A DNA stretch of 29,765 nt, from contig NZ_CAJULN010000033.1 of the NCBI RefSeq assembly GCF_910586915.1, forward strand, positions 1-29,765. The letters are read 5' to 3'. The notes under the pieces are model-generated. The model ran no database searches and was not told where the DNA came from. It was given only the letters and a program-made list of their open reading frames with translations. The stretch comes from an uncultured Bacteroides sp. (GTDB taxonomy: Bacteria > Bacteroidota > Bacteroidia > Bacteroidales > Bacteroidaceae). Of the stretch, positions 1 through 7,678 are shown one piece after another. Position 1 is the stretch's first letter. Every line of letters begins with the position of its first letter. The translations under genes and the position numbers were made by a program.

Positions 1-96
1 CACCGTCCGATTGGACAGATAAAATATTCACTAATTTAATTCAACCAACAGGTTTAGAGCAGTTTATATCTTAACAAATAGTTTTCATAATCCGAA

Positions 97-1020
97 TTAG
101 CGGCATATATATCCATTTTCTTCATCCACCACATAATAGAAGGGAACAATATCAAATGTATATTTAACAATAGCACGACCAGCATAATCATACACTTCCA
201 TTGTTCTATTCGAATAATCTCCATTTTCTTCTTTATGACCAATATAAATGACATAAAAATATTTTTTTCCGGTGTAAATATTTAAATACTGACGTTCTAT
301 ATCCGGATTTCCAGGTTTCACTTGAGGATATTCTTTATTATCATTTATTCGCTTTCGTAAATTCAAGTTTTTCACATCATAAATATCTATTTGCTTTTTA
401 TATACATATGGATAAACAACAAACGAATCGTTCGCTGCAATAAGTCCCCGATTGGAATAATAGTAAGATTCATGATGTTCATCTTTCACTAATTCTATTT
501 CTTTCTCTATCTTTTTGCTATTCAAATTATATTTTTTAATTGACAATTCTTCTGTATTATAATAAAGCAATAAAGAATCACCAATGATATTCATACAATT
601 ATATTCAGAACCCTTTAATGGATATTCATCTATAAATGAGAAATGTCCATCCGGTTCTATTTTTATTTTCTTAATTGACATATAAGAATACCCTCTCACA
701 TACAAATAATCATCTGCCAATGTGTGACAAAATGTTGCATACGTTTGAATCTTGTCAGGGCCATCCCCCTTAGCTCCTTCCAACCGTTTAAAAGTTAATG
801 AAGGAATTTCATACAAAAACAATGCTGTATCTGCTTTATAACTGGATATAATGAAATAATTTCCAGATTTAGTTACCCAATCAGCAGAAAACACTTCGTT
901 AATAGGAATCTTTTCAGCAAGCAATCTTTTTGTTTCGAGAAACCCTGTTCCATCCACACGAGGATGAACGCAAGCTGTGAGGAATCCAAATAATAAATAT
1001 ACTAATAATTTATATTTCAT
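97..1020 (-). CDS. BF3164-like six-bladed beta-propeller lipoprotein, C-terminus frameshifted
   Basis: Reads as a 307-aa secreted lipoprotein. The N-terminus has Lys-rich start, hydrophobic stretch and lipobox LTAC (Cys17), so it is probably lipid-anchored in the envelope. The body has repeated short beta-strand patterns (for example YLYVRGYSYMSIKK and YFYVIYIGHKEENGDYSN), which resemble the 6-bladed propeller lipoproteins common in Bacteroides; their role is unknown. The frame stops abruptly after NGYICR. A 2-nt expansion of the (AT)4 tract at about 105-112 would restore a tail reading NGYIYAANSDYENYLLRYKLL and ending near 54, which looks like the usual end of this family. The copy may therefore be slightly truncated, or the tract may be a slippage site or an assembly error. 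Family assignment is by eye. A 26-codon lipoprotein-like ORF lies 11 nt upstream. Confidence 0.7.
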   Translation of the reverse strand: MKYKLLVYLLFGFLTACVHPRVDGTGFLETKRLLAEKIPINEVFSADWVTKSGNYFIISSYKADTALFLYEIPSLTFKRLEGAKGDGPDKIQTYATFCHTLADDYLYVRGYSYMSIKKIKIEPDGHFSFIDEYPLKGSEYNCMNIIGDSLLLYYNTEELSIKKYNLNSKKIEKEIELVKDEHHESYYYSNRGLIAANDSFVVYPYVYKKQIDIYDVKNLNLRKRINDNKEYPQVKPGNPDIERQYLNIYTGKKYFYVIYIGHKEENGDYSNRTMEVYDYAGRAIVKYTFDIVPFYYVVDEENGYICR

Positions 1021-1031
1021 ACGGCTCTGAA

Positions 1032-1112
1032 TTAAATATAATTTTCATCTATGACATTACAAGAGCATATCCCAAACATTACAAAAATACATACACATAA
1101 CCTTGCCTTCAT
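1032..1112 (-). CDS. tiny lipoprotein-like ORF (26 aa), possible remnant
   Basis: A 26-codon ORF starts MKARLCVCIFVMFGICSC and ends NVIDENYI. It has a basic start, a hydrophobic core and a possible lipobox (I-C-S-C), followed by only eight residues. It lies just upstream of, and codirectional with, the propeller lipoprotein gene (11 nt between them). It could be a remnant of a degraded lipoprotein gene, a leader peptide or a chance ORF. No Shine-Dalgarno sequence is visible. It extends upstream in frame to 1223, but that part shows no coding character. I do not recognise it. Confidence 0.3.
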   Translation of the reverse strand: MKARLCVCIFVMFGICSCNVIDENYI

Positions 1113-1668
1113 GTTTATCACTATTGATTTAAGAGTTACACAACTTATTCTAAAAAACGTATGTACAACACCGTTACGTATATAAATACACCCAAACAGC
1201 CTATATCCTAAAGAAACAAGCATTTATTTGCAATATTTTAAATCCATTCACATACAGCAATTATACTATCCGATTGACGAACATAAACTAACGTCAATTC
1301 GATATAATTCAAAACAACGCAAAAAGGAATAAAGAATGATGGAGATACAGCGATAATGGCTGCTTACCTTAAAAGGACTTACATTCAGCCTATCGGTTAG
1401 CGGAGAATTGCCTACGATTTAATTTTCCGTTGCCTACAGACTAACGGTCGGGATGCATAAATTTATTCGTCTGACTATAGTTAAACTTGCGTCTGACTGT
1501 AGTGTTTCTTTCGTCTGACTATAGTCAGACGAAAAGACCACTATAGTCAGACGAATAAATTTCAGTAAGAAAACCGACAGACATTTGCATTGCAGCCGAC
1601 AGACCATCGCAGGAAAAAGATTAGTTTTATAGAAGGCTCATGCGTGTGTATGCAACATTTTCGGCGGA
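1113..1668. other. 556-nt gene-free region
   Basis: This stretch separates the end of the efflux operon from the lipoprotein genes, both on the minus strand. It holds the repeat array annotated separately (1459-1562). It also contains two short direct repeats: TTGCCTAC, twice around 1408-1437, and CCGACAGAC, twice around 1574-1602. No convincing coding sequence, tRNA or classical T-tailed terminator is visible. It probably holds the promoter for the lipoprotein gene, but I found no clear TAnnTTTG box on the minus strand. Confidence 0.6.
1459..1562. repeat. nested palindromic array of 14-mer CGTCTGACTATAGT
   Basis: The 14-mer CGTCTGACTATAGT occurs directly at 1468-1481, 1490-1503 (one A-to-G difference) and 1512-1525. 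Its inverse ACTATAGTCAGACG occurs at 1518-1531 and 1540-1553. Successive direct copies start exactly 22 nt apart, as do the two inverted copies. The outer copies extend into a 23-bp perfect inverted repeat (1459-1481 with 1540-1562). The central copies form a 26-bp perfect palindrome (1509-1534, centre TATA). RNA from either strand could fold into alternative long hairpins. The direction of any function is unknown. Confidence 0.9.
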
Positions 1669-3039
1669 TTACTTCCATCCTCCGCCAAGCGCCTTATATA
1701 GCTGTACAACCGCTATCAACTCATCACGAATCGCATTACTCAGCCCAATCTGTGCATCAAAGTATCCGCGCTGGGCATCCAGTACATCCAGGTAATTAAT
1801 CACTCCATTGATATACTGAAGTTGCGCAAGATCCATATAACTCTTTGCCGAACGTTCCAATTTGGCACGAAGTTCATATACCTCTTTTATCTTATTAAAG
1901 TTCACGATAGCATTGCGTGTCTCCTTGAAGGCTTGCAATACGGATTTTTCATAACTATGCACTTCGGCTTCATAGGCAGCTTTCTTTGCCTTCAGTGCCG
2001 CCCTGTTCTTTCCCCATCCAAAGATAGGAGTAAGCAAAGCGCTTTCCATAATGGCATAAGGAGATTTCAAGAGACTGGACAGAGAGGTGCTTTCCGTACC
2101 AAAACCACCCGTCAGTGCCAAACGCGGGAACATATTCGTATGTGCCACTCCTACTTTGGCATTGGTAGCAATCAGTTTCTGCTCTGCTTGGCGAATGTCG
2201 GGACGGCGTTCCAACAAAGTGGACGGCAAACCTACCGGCAACGTTTGAGGAGAGTTGAACTCTTGAAGCAACCGTGAACGCGCTATCCTGTTTGGGTATT
2301 CGCCTGCAAGAAAGGCTATGTCGTTTTCTTTCAGAGATATCTTACGCTCCAAGTCAGGCACTAAAGTTGCCGTGCGGGCAAGCTCCACTTGCGACTGGCG
2401 ATAGGATGTTTCCGAAGTCAACCCACCCTCAAAACGGATGCGTGCCAAGCGGACACCTTCTTCACGGGCTTTCAATGTCTGCTTTACGATATCCAGTTCC
2501 GTATCCAAAGCTACCAATTCATAATATGCTTGCGCCACTTCGGACACGATGGTCATCCGAAGTGCCCGTTGCGCTTCTACAGTCTGCAAGTATTCGGCAA
2601 TACTGGCTGAACGCGCCCAACGTAAGTTCCCCCAAAGGTCGAGTTCCCACGAAACAAGGAATTGTGCTTCGAAAGTCTCCGATTTTCTGAAAGCGTCTCC
2701 TCCGTGGTTCTCCAGTTCACGTTCGGCCGTCACTTTTCCTTTAATATCCGGCAACAATGCTGCGGTGGAGATGCGTTTCTGTGCCGCCATTTCTTTGACA
2801 CGGGCAGCCGCCACCAACATATCTTTGTTGTGTTCCAACGAACGCTCTATCAAATTACGCAGCGTTGCATCCGTATAAATATCTTTCCAGTCAAGGTCGC
2901 CGAAACTTGCGGAGTCCTGATGCTGAGCCAAGCTATCGGGCAGATGAAGGTCGGGACGGACATAACTCTTTCCTACCTTGCAGGAGGTCAAGACTCCTGC
3001 AAGCAATAAGGCAACTATATATAAATTCTTTCGTTTCAT
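1669..3039 (-). CDS. RND efflux outer-membrane channel lipoprotein (OprM/NodT family)
   Basis: A 456-aa TolC-like outer-membrane factor that would form the exit duct of the tripartite pump encoded upstream. The signal peptide ends in lipobox LTSC, so the mature protein is probably lipidated. The body has the two OEP repeats of this family: a first helical hairpin (TLRNLIERSLEHNKDMLVAA), then a second repeat starting near LPSTLLERRPDIRQAE, the usual ERRPDI signature of NodT/OprM proteins. The C-terminal helix contains YLDVLDAQRGYFDAQ. The start chosen is the ATG at 3039, which overlaps the pump's TGA by one base (TGATG), indicating translational coupling. A GTG one codon upstream is less likely. 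It is the last gene of the operon. Substrates cannot be told from sequence. Confidence 0.93.
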   Translation of the reverse strand: MKRKNLYIVALLLAGVLTSCKVGKSYVRPDLHLPDSLAQHQDSASFGDLDWKDIYTDATLRNLIERSLEHNKDMLVAAARVKEMAAQKRISTAALLPDIKGKVTAERELENHGGDAFRKSETFEAQFLVSWELDLWGNLRWARSASIAEYLQTVEAQRALRMTIVSEVAQAYYELVALDTELDIVKQTLKAREEGVRLARIRFEGGLTSETSYRQSQVELARTATLVPDLERKISLKENDIAFLAGEYPNRIARSRLLQEFNSPQTLPVGLPSTLLERRPDIRQAEQKLIATNAKVGVAHTNMFPRLALTGGFGTESTSLSSLLKSPYAIMESALLTPIFGWGKNRAALKAKKAAYEAEVHSYEKSVLQAFKETRNAIVNFNKIKEVYELRAKLERSAKSYMDLAQLQYINGVINYLDVLDAQRGYFDAQIGLSNAIRDELIAVVQLYKALGGGWK

Positions 3040-6000
3040 CACTTCTTATGTTTTAAGATTTTCGACTTAGTTTTATACACCATTACAAAGAAGAACGGCA
3101 CGAGAATGATACCGAATATAATGGCAAATATCATTCCGAAAAAGACACCTGTTCCAATCGCCTGACGGCTTGCCGAACCGGGACCGCTTGCCAACACCAT
3201 CGGCAACATACCGAGAACGAATGCAAGAGACGTCATCAGGATAGGACGGAAACGTAATCTTGCGGCATAGATGGCAGACTGTATCAGGTCTTCCCCTTTG
3301 TCTACCTGCACTTTGGCAAATTCCACAATCAGAATGGCATTCTTGGCGGCAAGTCCCACTAACATCACGAGACCAATCTGAAAATACACATCGTTCTCCA
3401 AACCGCAAATCCAAACTCCTAAGTAAGCACCCAAAGCGGCAACCGGCAGAGACAGCAACACGGCAATAGGAACTGTCCAACTCTCATACTGCGCAGCAAG
3501 GAAAAGGAATACGAACAGGAATACCAGCGCCATCACCATACCGGTCTGACCCCCTGCCATTTTCTCCTGATAAGAGAGTCCGCTCCATTCCAAGCCTATA
3601 TTGTCGGGAAGGTGGTCGCGTGCAATCTGCTCCATGATTTCCATTGCCTGTCCGGAGCTGTATCCCTGTGCGGCCGCACCGCGAATGACGGCAGTGGTGA
3701 ACATATTGAAACGCTTGATACTGCCCGGTCCTGTGGTATAGGAAGCATTGCCCAACGATGTCAATGGCACCATCGCTCCGTTGGACGCTTTCACAAAGAA
3801 CAAGTTGATGTTATCTTTATGCTCGCGATAAGGAGCCTCAGCCTGAATATATACCTTATATATACGGTTGAACATATTGAAATCGTTCACATAGACCGAA
3901 CCGGTATAGGCTTTCATCGTTGAGAACACATCGGCAAGCGGTACACCCAGCATCTTCACCTTGTCACGGTCGACATCAAAATAGAGTTGCGGTATCTCCG
4001 ATTGCAGCGACGAGGACAAGCCTGTCAGTTCTTTATGTTTGGATGCATAATACATCAATGTGTCCGCCGCATCTACCAGGTTATCGAAGGTTGCTTCTCC
4101 ACGGGCTTCCAACTGCATTTCAAAACCTCCCGAAGTACCCAATCCCGGTATCACCGGCGGAGTGGAGAGATAAACCTTACACTCCGGATATTCACGGAAA
4201 TGTTTCTCGACCGTATCCATAATCTTTTCAATGGTAGTGTTCTTGCGCTCTTCCCAGGGTTTGAGGATGACCGTCAGTTCCGCCCGTCCCTGGCTACTGC
4301 CTACACGCGGACTGCTTCCTGTGACATTCTGAATATATTCGACATAGGGATTCTTTGCCAGGTAAGCGACAGCACGGTCGGTTACGACACGTGTACGCTC
4401 CAGCGTAGCTCCTTCGGGCAATTCGAGTTCTACTTTAAAGTATCCCTGGTCTTCGATGGGTAAGAAGCTGGTCGGGATTATACGGTGAATCAACAGAATA
4501 GCAATCAGCACCATTCCAAAAGCACTCAGCACGCGACGGGGATGTTTGATGGTACGGGTTACGGCAGCCACATATTTATTGCTACCGAGTCCCAGCCATT
4601 CATTGATTTTCCGGAAAACAATGTTCTTCTTCTTTCCGTTATCCGGCTTCAAAATCAAAGAACACATCACGGGGCTCAATGTCAGCGCCACTACTGTGGA
4701 GATAAGTACGGAAACTACAATCGTCACTGTAAACTGGCGATATAACTGTCCTGTAATACCACTCAGAAAACTAACCGGAACGAATACTGCCGCCAGTACC
4801 AATGAAGTGGCAATCAAAGCACTTGCCAATCCGTTCATCGCTTTCTTGGTGGCTTCATAGGGAGTGAGTTTCTCTGTCTCCATGATATGCTCCACCCCTT
4901 CCACCACTACAATGGCATCATCCACAACGATACCGATGGCGAGAATCAACCCAAGCAAAGTCAATATATTGAGCGAAAAACCGAAAATAAGCATAAACCC
5001 GAAAGTACCAATCAACGAAATGGGCACTGCCACCACCGGAATCAACGTTGCACGCCAGCTCTGCAAAGAAAGAAAGACTACAAGTACTACGAGCACCAAT
5101 GCTTCAAACAACGTTTTATATACCTCGTGTATGGATTCGGAAATATAGGTCGTCATATCGAACGGAATCTCATAACTCAGCCCTTCGGGAAAGTTTTTGC
5201 TGATTTCGTTCATCGCTTCCTTCACCCTGTCGGCAACTTCCATTGCATTGGCACCCGGAAGCATATAAATACCAAGTACGGCAGCATTCTCGCCGTTGAT
5301 TCCACTCTCCGTCGTATAAGAAGAGGCTTCGAGCGACACACGCGCCACATCCTTCAGCCGAATGATGGAACCGTTCGTATTGGCACGCACCACGATATCT
5401 TCAAACTGTCCTACAGTAGAAAGGCGTCCTTGTGTAGTGATGGGAATCGTGATATCCAATCCCTGCACCGGCTGTTGCCCCAATACACCGGCTGCCGACT
5501 CACGGTTCTGGTCTTTCAACGCATTCTGCAAATCCTGTACGGTCAGCCCGAAGTTTGCCAATTTATCAGGCTGTACCCATATCTGCATGGCGTAGTAACG
5601 GCTACCGATGTTTGAAACACGTCCCACACCGGGGATACGGCGAATCACGTCGAGCACGTTGATGGTAGCAAAGTTACTCAAATAAATTTCATCGAATTTA
5701 GGGTCGGTGGAGGTCAGACATAGCGTCATCAACTGGCTGGGAGCCTGCTTCTCTACCGAAATGCCGTTCTGAATCACTTCTGCCGGCAAGCGGGATTCTG
5801 CCAACTTCACACGGTTCTGAATCTCGACTGCCGCCAAATCGGGGTCGGCAGAAACATCGAACGTGACGGTTGCCGAAAAGCCTCCGGAGTTGGAACTGGT
5901 CGACTCCATATACAACATCCCCGGCGTACCGTTGATTTCCTGTTCAATCGGGGTTGCCACCGCCTGCGAAACGGTAAGCGCGCTCGCTCCCGGATAAGAA

Positions 6001-6143
6001 GCACTAATCTTCACCACCGGAGGTGTAATCTGCGGATATTGGTCAACCGGAAGCATCGTCAAACCAATAATACCGACAATTACAATAACGATGGAGATTA
6101 CGGCCGAAAAGACCGGTCTGTCTATAAAAAAAGTAACTTTCAT
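3039..6143 (-). CDS. RND multidrug efflux pump, inner-membrane transporter (HAE1/AcrB family)
   Basis: A 1034-aa proton-driven inner-membrane pump of normal length for AcrB-type transporters. It begins with the usual MKVTFFIDRPVFSAV membrane segment and the pore-domain start LPVDQYPQITPPVV. The proton-relay residues are present: an Asp pair at 408-409 in GIVVDDAIVVVE (TM4) and Lys934 in GLAAKNAILIVEFA (TM10). The late segment RLRFRPILMTSLAF is also typical. Two large periplasmic loops lie between TM1-2 and TM7-8. A good Shine-Dalgarno sequence, AAAGGAG, sits 8 nt before the ATG within the end of the adaptor gene. The stop codon overlaps the channel gene. Hydrophobic or amphiphilic drugs, or bile acids, are plausible substrates by family only. 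Confidence 0.96.
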   Translation of the reverse strand: MKVTFFIDRPVFSAVISIVIVIVGIIGLTMLPVDQYPQITPPVVKISASYPGASALTVSQAVATPIEQEINGTPGMLYMESTSSNSGGFSATVTFDVSADPDLAAVEIQNRVKLAESRLPAEVIQNGISVEKQAPSQLMTLCLTSTDPKFDEIYLSNFATINVLDVIRRIPGVGRVSNIGSRYYAMQIWVQPDKLANFGLTVQDLQNALKDQNRESAAGVLGQQPVQGLDITIPITTQGRLSTVGQFEDIVVRANTNGSIIRLKDVARVSLEASSYTTESGINGENAAVLGIYMLPGANAMEVADRVKEAMNEISKNFPEGLSYEIPFDMTTYISESIHEVYKTLFEALVLVVLVVFLSLQSWRATLIPVVAVPISLIGTFGFMLIFGFSLNILTLLGLILAIGIVVDDAIVVVEGVEHIMETEKLTPYEATKKAMNGLASALIATSLVLAAVFVPVSFLSGITGQLYRQFTVTIVVSVLISTVVALTLSPVMCSLILKPDNGKKKNIVFRKINEWLGLGSNKYVAAVTRTIKHPRRVLSAFGMVLIAILLIHRIIPTSFLPIEDQGYFKVELELPEGATLERTRVVTDRAVAYLAKNPYVEYIQNVTGSSPRVGSSQGRAELTVILKPWEERKNTTIEKIMDTVEKHFREYPECKVYLSTPPVIPGLGTSGGFEMQLEARGEATFDNLVDAADTLMYYASKHKELTGLSSSLQSEIPQLYFDVDRDKVKMLGVPLADVFSTMKAYTGSVYVNDFNMFNRIYKVYIQAEAPYREHKDNINLFFVKASNGAMVPLTSLGNASYTTGPGSIKRFNMFTTAVIRGAAAQGYSSGQAMEIMEQIARDHLPDNIGLEWSGLSYQEKMAGGQTGMVMALVFLFVFLFLAAQYESWTVPIAVLLSLPVAALGAYLGVWICGLENDVYFQIGLVMLVGLAAKNAILIVEFAKVQVDKGEDLIQSAIYAARLRFRPILMTSLAFVLGMLPMVLASGPGSASRQAIGTGVFFGMIFAIIFGIILVPFFFVMVYKTKSKILKHKK

Positions 6144-6146
6144 CGC

Positions 6147-7406
6147 TTATTCTCCTTTCGTACCCTCTTTCTCTTCGGCGGATTTTTCTTCCACCTCGAA
6201 AAGTTCTTTATTGACTGTTGTTGTACTATCTTCCCGCACTTCGGTATCCGGTTGGGTTATACGTACTTTCATTCCCGGTGTGAGTTTATGGAATCCCTCT
6301 ACAACCACCATTTCGCCTTGTGCCACTCCTCTTTCGACTACGACGTTATTTCCGACCTCCGGACCCAGTTCTATAAAACGTTTCTCTACCGTGTCGTCTT
6401 TGCGCATCGTATAGATATAGGCTCCACCTTTCTCGATGGTAACCGCCTTCATCGGGACAACAAGCGCACCTTCGTGCACGTCCAACAGCAGTTTCACCTT
6501 CGTAAACTGTCCCGGCAGCAATACTTGTTTCGGATTAGGCATTTCCGCACGCACAGAGAAAGTACCTGTTTGCGGGTCTACCTGGGGTTCGGCAAAGTCA
6601 ACATAACCTTTATACGGATAAACGGTATTGTCTGCCAAAGTAATGGTAATATTAGGTTGCCAGGAACGGGTAAGGTCTTGCTGTCCCAAGTTGATATTTC
6701 TCTCCTTGCTTTTCAGGTAATCAAGTGCCGTCATACTAAAATCCACCAACACTGTGTCGCTTTTCACAATCGTAGCAAGCAATGATTTCCCACCGGGACC
6801 GACCAATGTTCCCAAGTCCACATTTCTTTCGCTAATGTGTCCCGACAACGGGGAGCGAACAATGGTATAACCCAATTCAAGCTCGGCCTGTGCCAAGTCT
6901 GCTTCGCTCATCGCTACGGTTGCCTGGGCACTCTCGTAGGCGGCTTCCGCATTATCCAAATCCAACTGGCTCGCTGCATTTTGCTCAAACAACGGACGAA
7001 TACGTTTCAAATCACGGTCTGCCTTCAAGGCCTGTGCCTCGTCTTTTTTCAACTGCGCCCTTGCCTTATCTGCCTTAGCGCGATATTGGTCTTGATTGAT
7101 GACAAATAAAACCTGGTTCTTATTCACATACGTACCCTCGGCAAAAAGCATATTTTCCAGATAGCCTTCGACACGTGCACGTACTTCGACAAACTGTTGG
7201 GCACGGATACGTCCTACGTATTCCCCATATATTTCTACATCGTCCTTCACTACCGGTTCAACAATCACAGTCGGCATTTCCGGCTCAGCCTTCTGAGGTC
7301 GGGTCAATATCCAATACACTCCCAATACAACCACCATACAGATAACAGTAGCAATGGCTCTCTTTCTCCTCAGTTTCAACTCATGTTTCGAAAAGAATAC
7401 TCTCAT
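6147..7406 (-). CDS. RND efflux periplasmic adaptor (membrane fusion protein, AcrA/MexA type)
   Basis: A 419-aa adaptor linking the pump to the channel. The N-terminus has a single membrane anchor at about residues 18-35 (ATVICMVVVLGVYWIL) and no lipobox, so it is anchored by a helix rather than lipidated. The order is the standard one: barrel-sandwich half (EVRARVEGYLENMLFAEG), an alpha-helical hairpin rich in Ala, Lys and Glu (about 95-165), the second lipoyl half (YTIVRSPLSGHISERNVDLG), a beta-barrel domain and a membrane-proximal domain (PMKAVTIEKGGAYIYTM). The acidic/lysine tail (EEKSAEEKEGTKGE) is probably disordered. It is first in the operon, divergent from the patatin gene across 272 nt. 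No regulator gene is adjacent. Confidence 0.95.
   Translation of the reverse strand: MRVFFSKHELKLRRKRAIATVICMVVVLGVYWILTRPQKAEPEMPTVIVEPVVKDDVEIYGEYVGRIRAQQFVEVRARVEGYLENMLFAEGTYVNKNQVLFVINQDQYRAKADKARAQLKKDEAQALKADRDLKRIRPLFEQNAASQLDLDNAEAAYESAQATVAMSEADLAQAELELGYTIVRSPLSGHISERNVDLGTLVGPGGKSLLATIVKSDTVLVDFSMTALDYLKSKERNINLGQQDLTRSWQPNITITLADNTVYPYKGYVDFAEPQVDPQTGTFSVRAEMPNPKQVLLPGQFTKVKLLLDVHEGALVVPMKAVTIEKGGAYIYTMRKDDTVEKRFIELGPEVGNNVVVERGVAQGEMVVVEGFHKLTPGMKVRITQPDTEVREDSTTTVNKELFEVEEKSAEEKEGTKGE
6152..6158 (-). promoter_or_regulatory. Shine-Dalgarno site of the RND pump gene
   Basis: AAAGGAG on the minus strand, 8 nt before the pump's ATG, inside the last codons of the adaptor gene. It stands out because most starts in this window lack such a site. 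It implies strong independent initiation for the pump within a tightly packed operon. Confidence 0.7.
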
Positions 7407-7636
7407 ATCGAATCTAAATTATTAAATTTAACTTATGTTTGTTCTATATCCTTTTAGGCAATTCGCGTGCCAAAACTCACTAATCGCTCATTACAGGCAA
7501 CTTAGCTCATCGCATTCTCTTTGTACCGGACTGTGGAATGTGGAATTTGCCGTGTGAAGTGTAGAAATTATCCACAATTCTGTTTCTCGGAACATTTTTT
7601 CTACTTCTTATCTCAACAACTAAACAAATTATGCCC

Positions 7637-7644
7637 TACATTTG
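7637..7644 (+). promoter_or_regulatory. -7 promoter element TACATTTG upstream of the patatin gene
   Basis: Matches the Bacteroidetes primary-sigma -7 consensus TAnnTTTG, 34 nt before the ATG at 7679. No clear TTTG -33 element is visible. The box argues for the start at 7679 rather than the in-frame ATG at 7631, which would lie upstream of the expected transcription start. Confidence 0.5.
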
Positions 7645-7678
7645 TATTTGTAAAAACAACATATCAGACCATGTCCTA

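Noticed and set aside
1459..1562. CRISPR array
   Set aside because: Repeats are too short (14 nt), gaps are 8 nt, some copies are inverted and overlapping, and no cas genes are present.
1590..1799. 69-aa ORF opposite the end of the outer-membrane channel gene
   Set aside because: TTG start, low-complexity basic composition and overlap with a well-supported gene.
7568..7576. Perfect DnaA-box sequence TTATCCACA between the divergent efflux and patatin genes
   Set aside because: It is a single copy with no cluster, no AT-rich unwinding region and no dnaA or dnaN nearby; a 9-mer match is not rare in 30 kb, so I do not call an origin.
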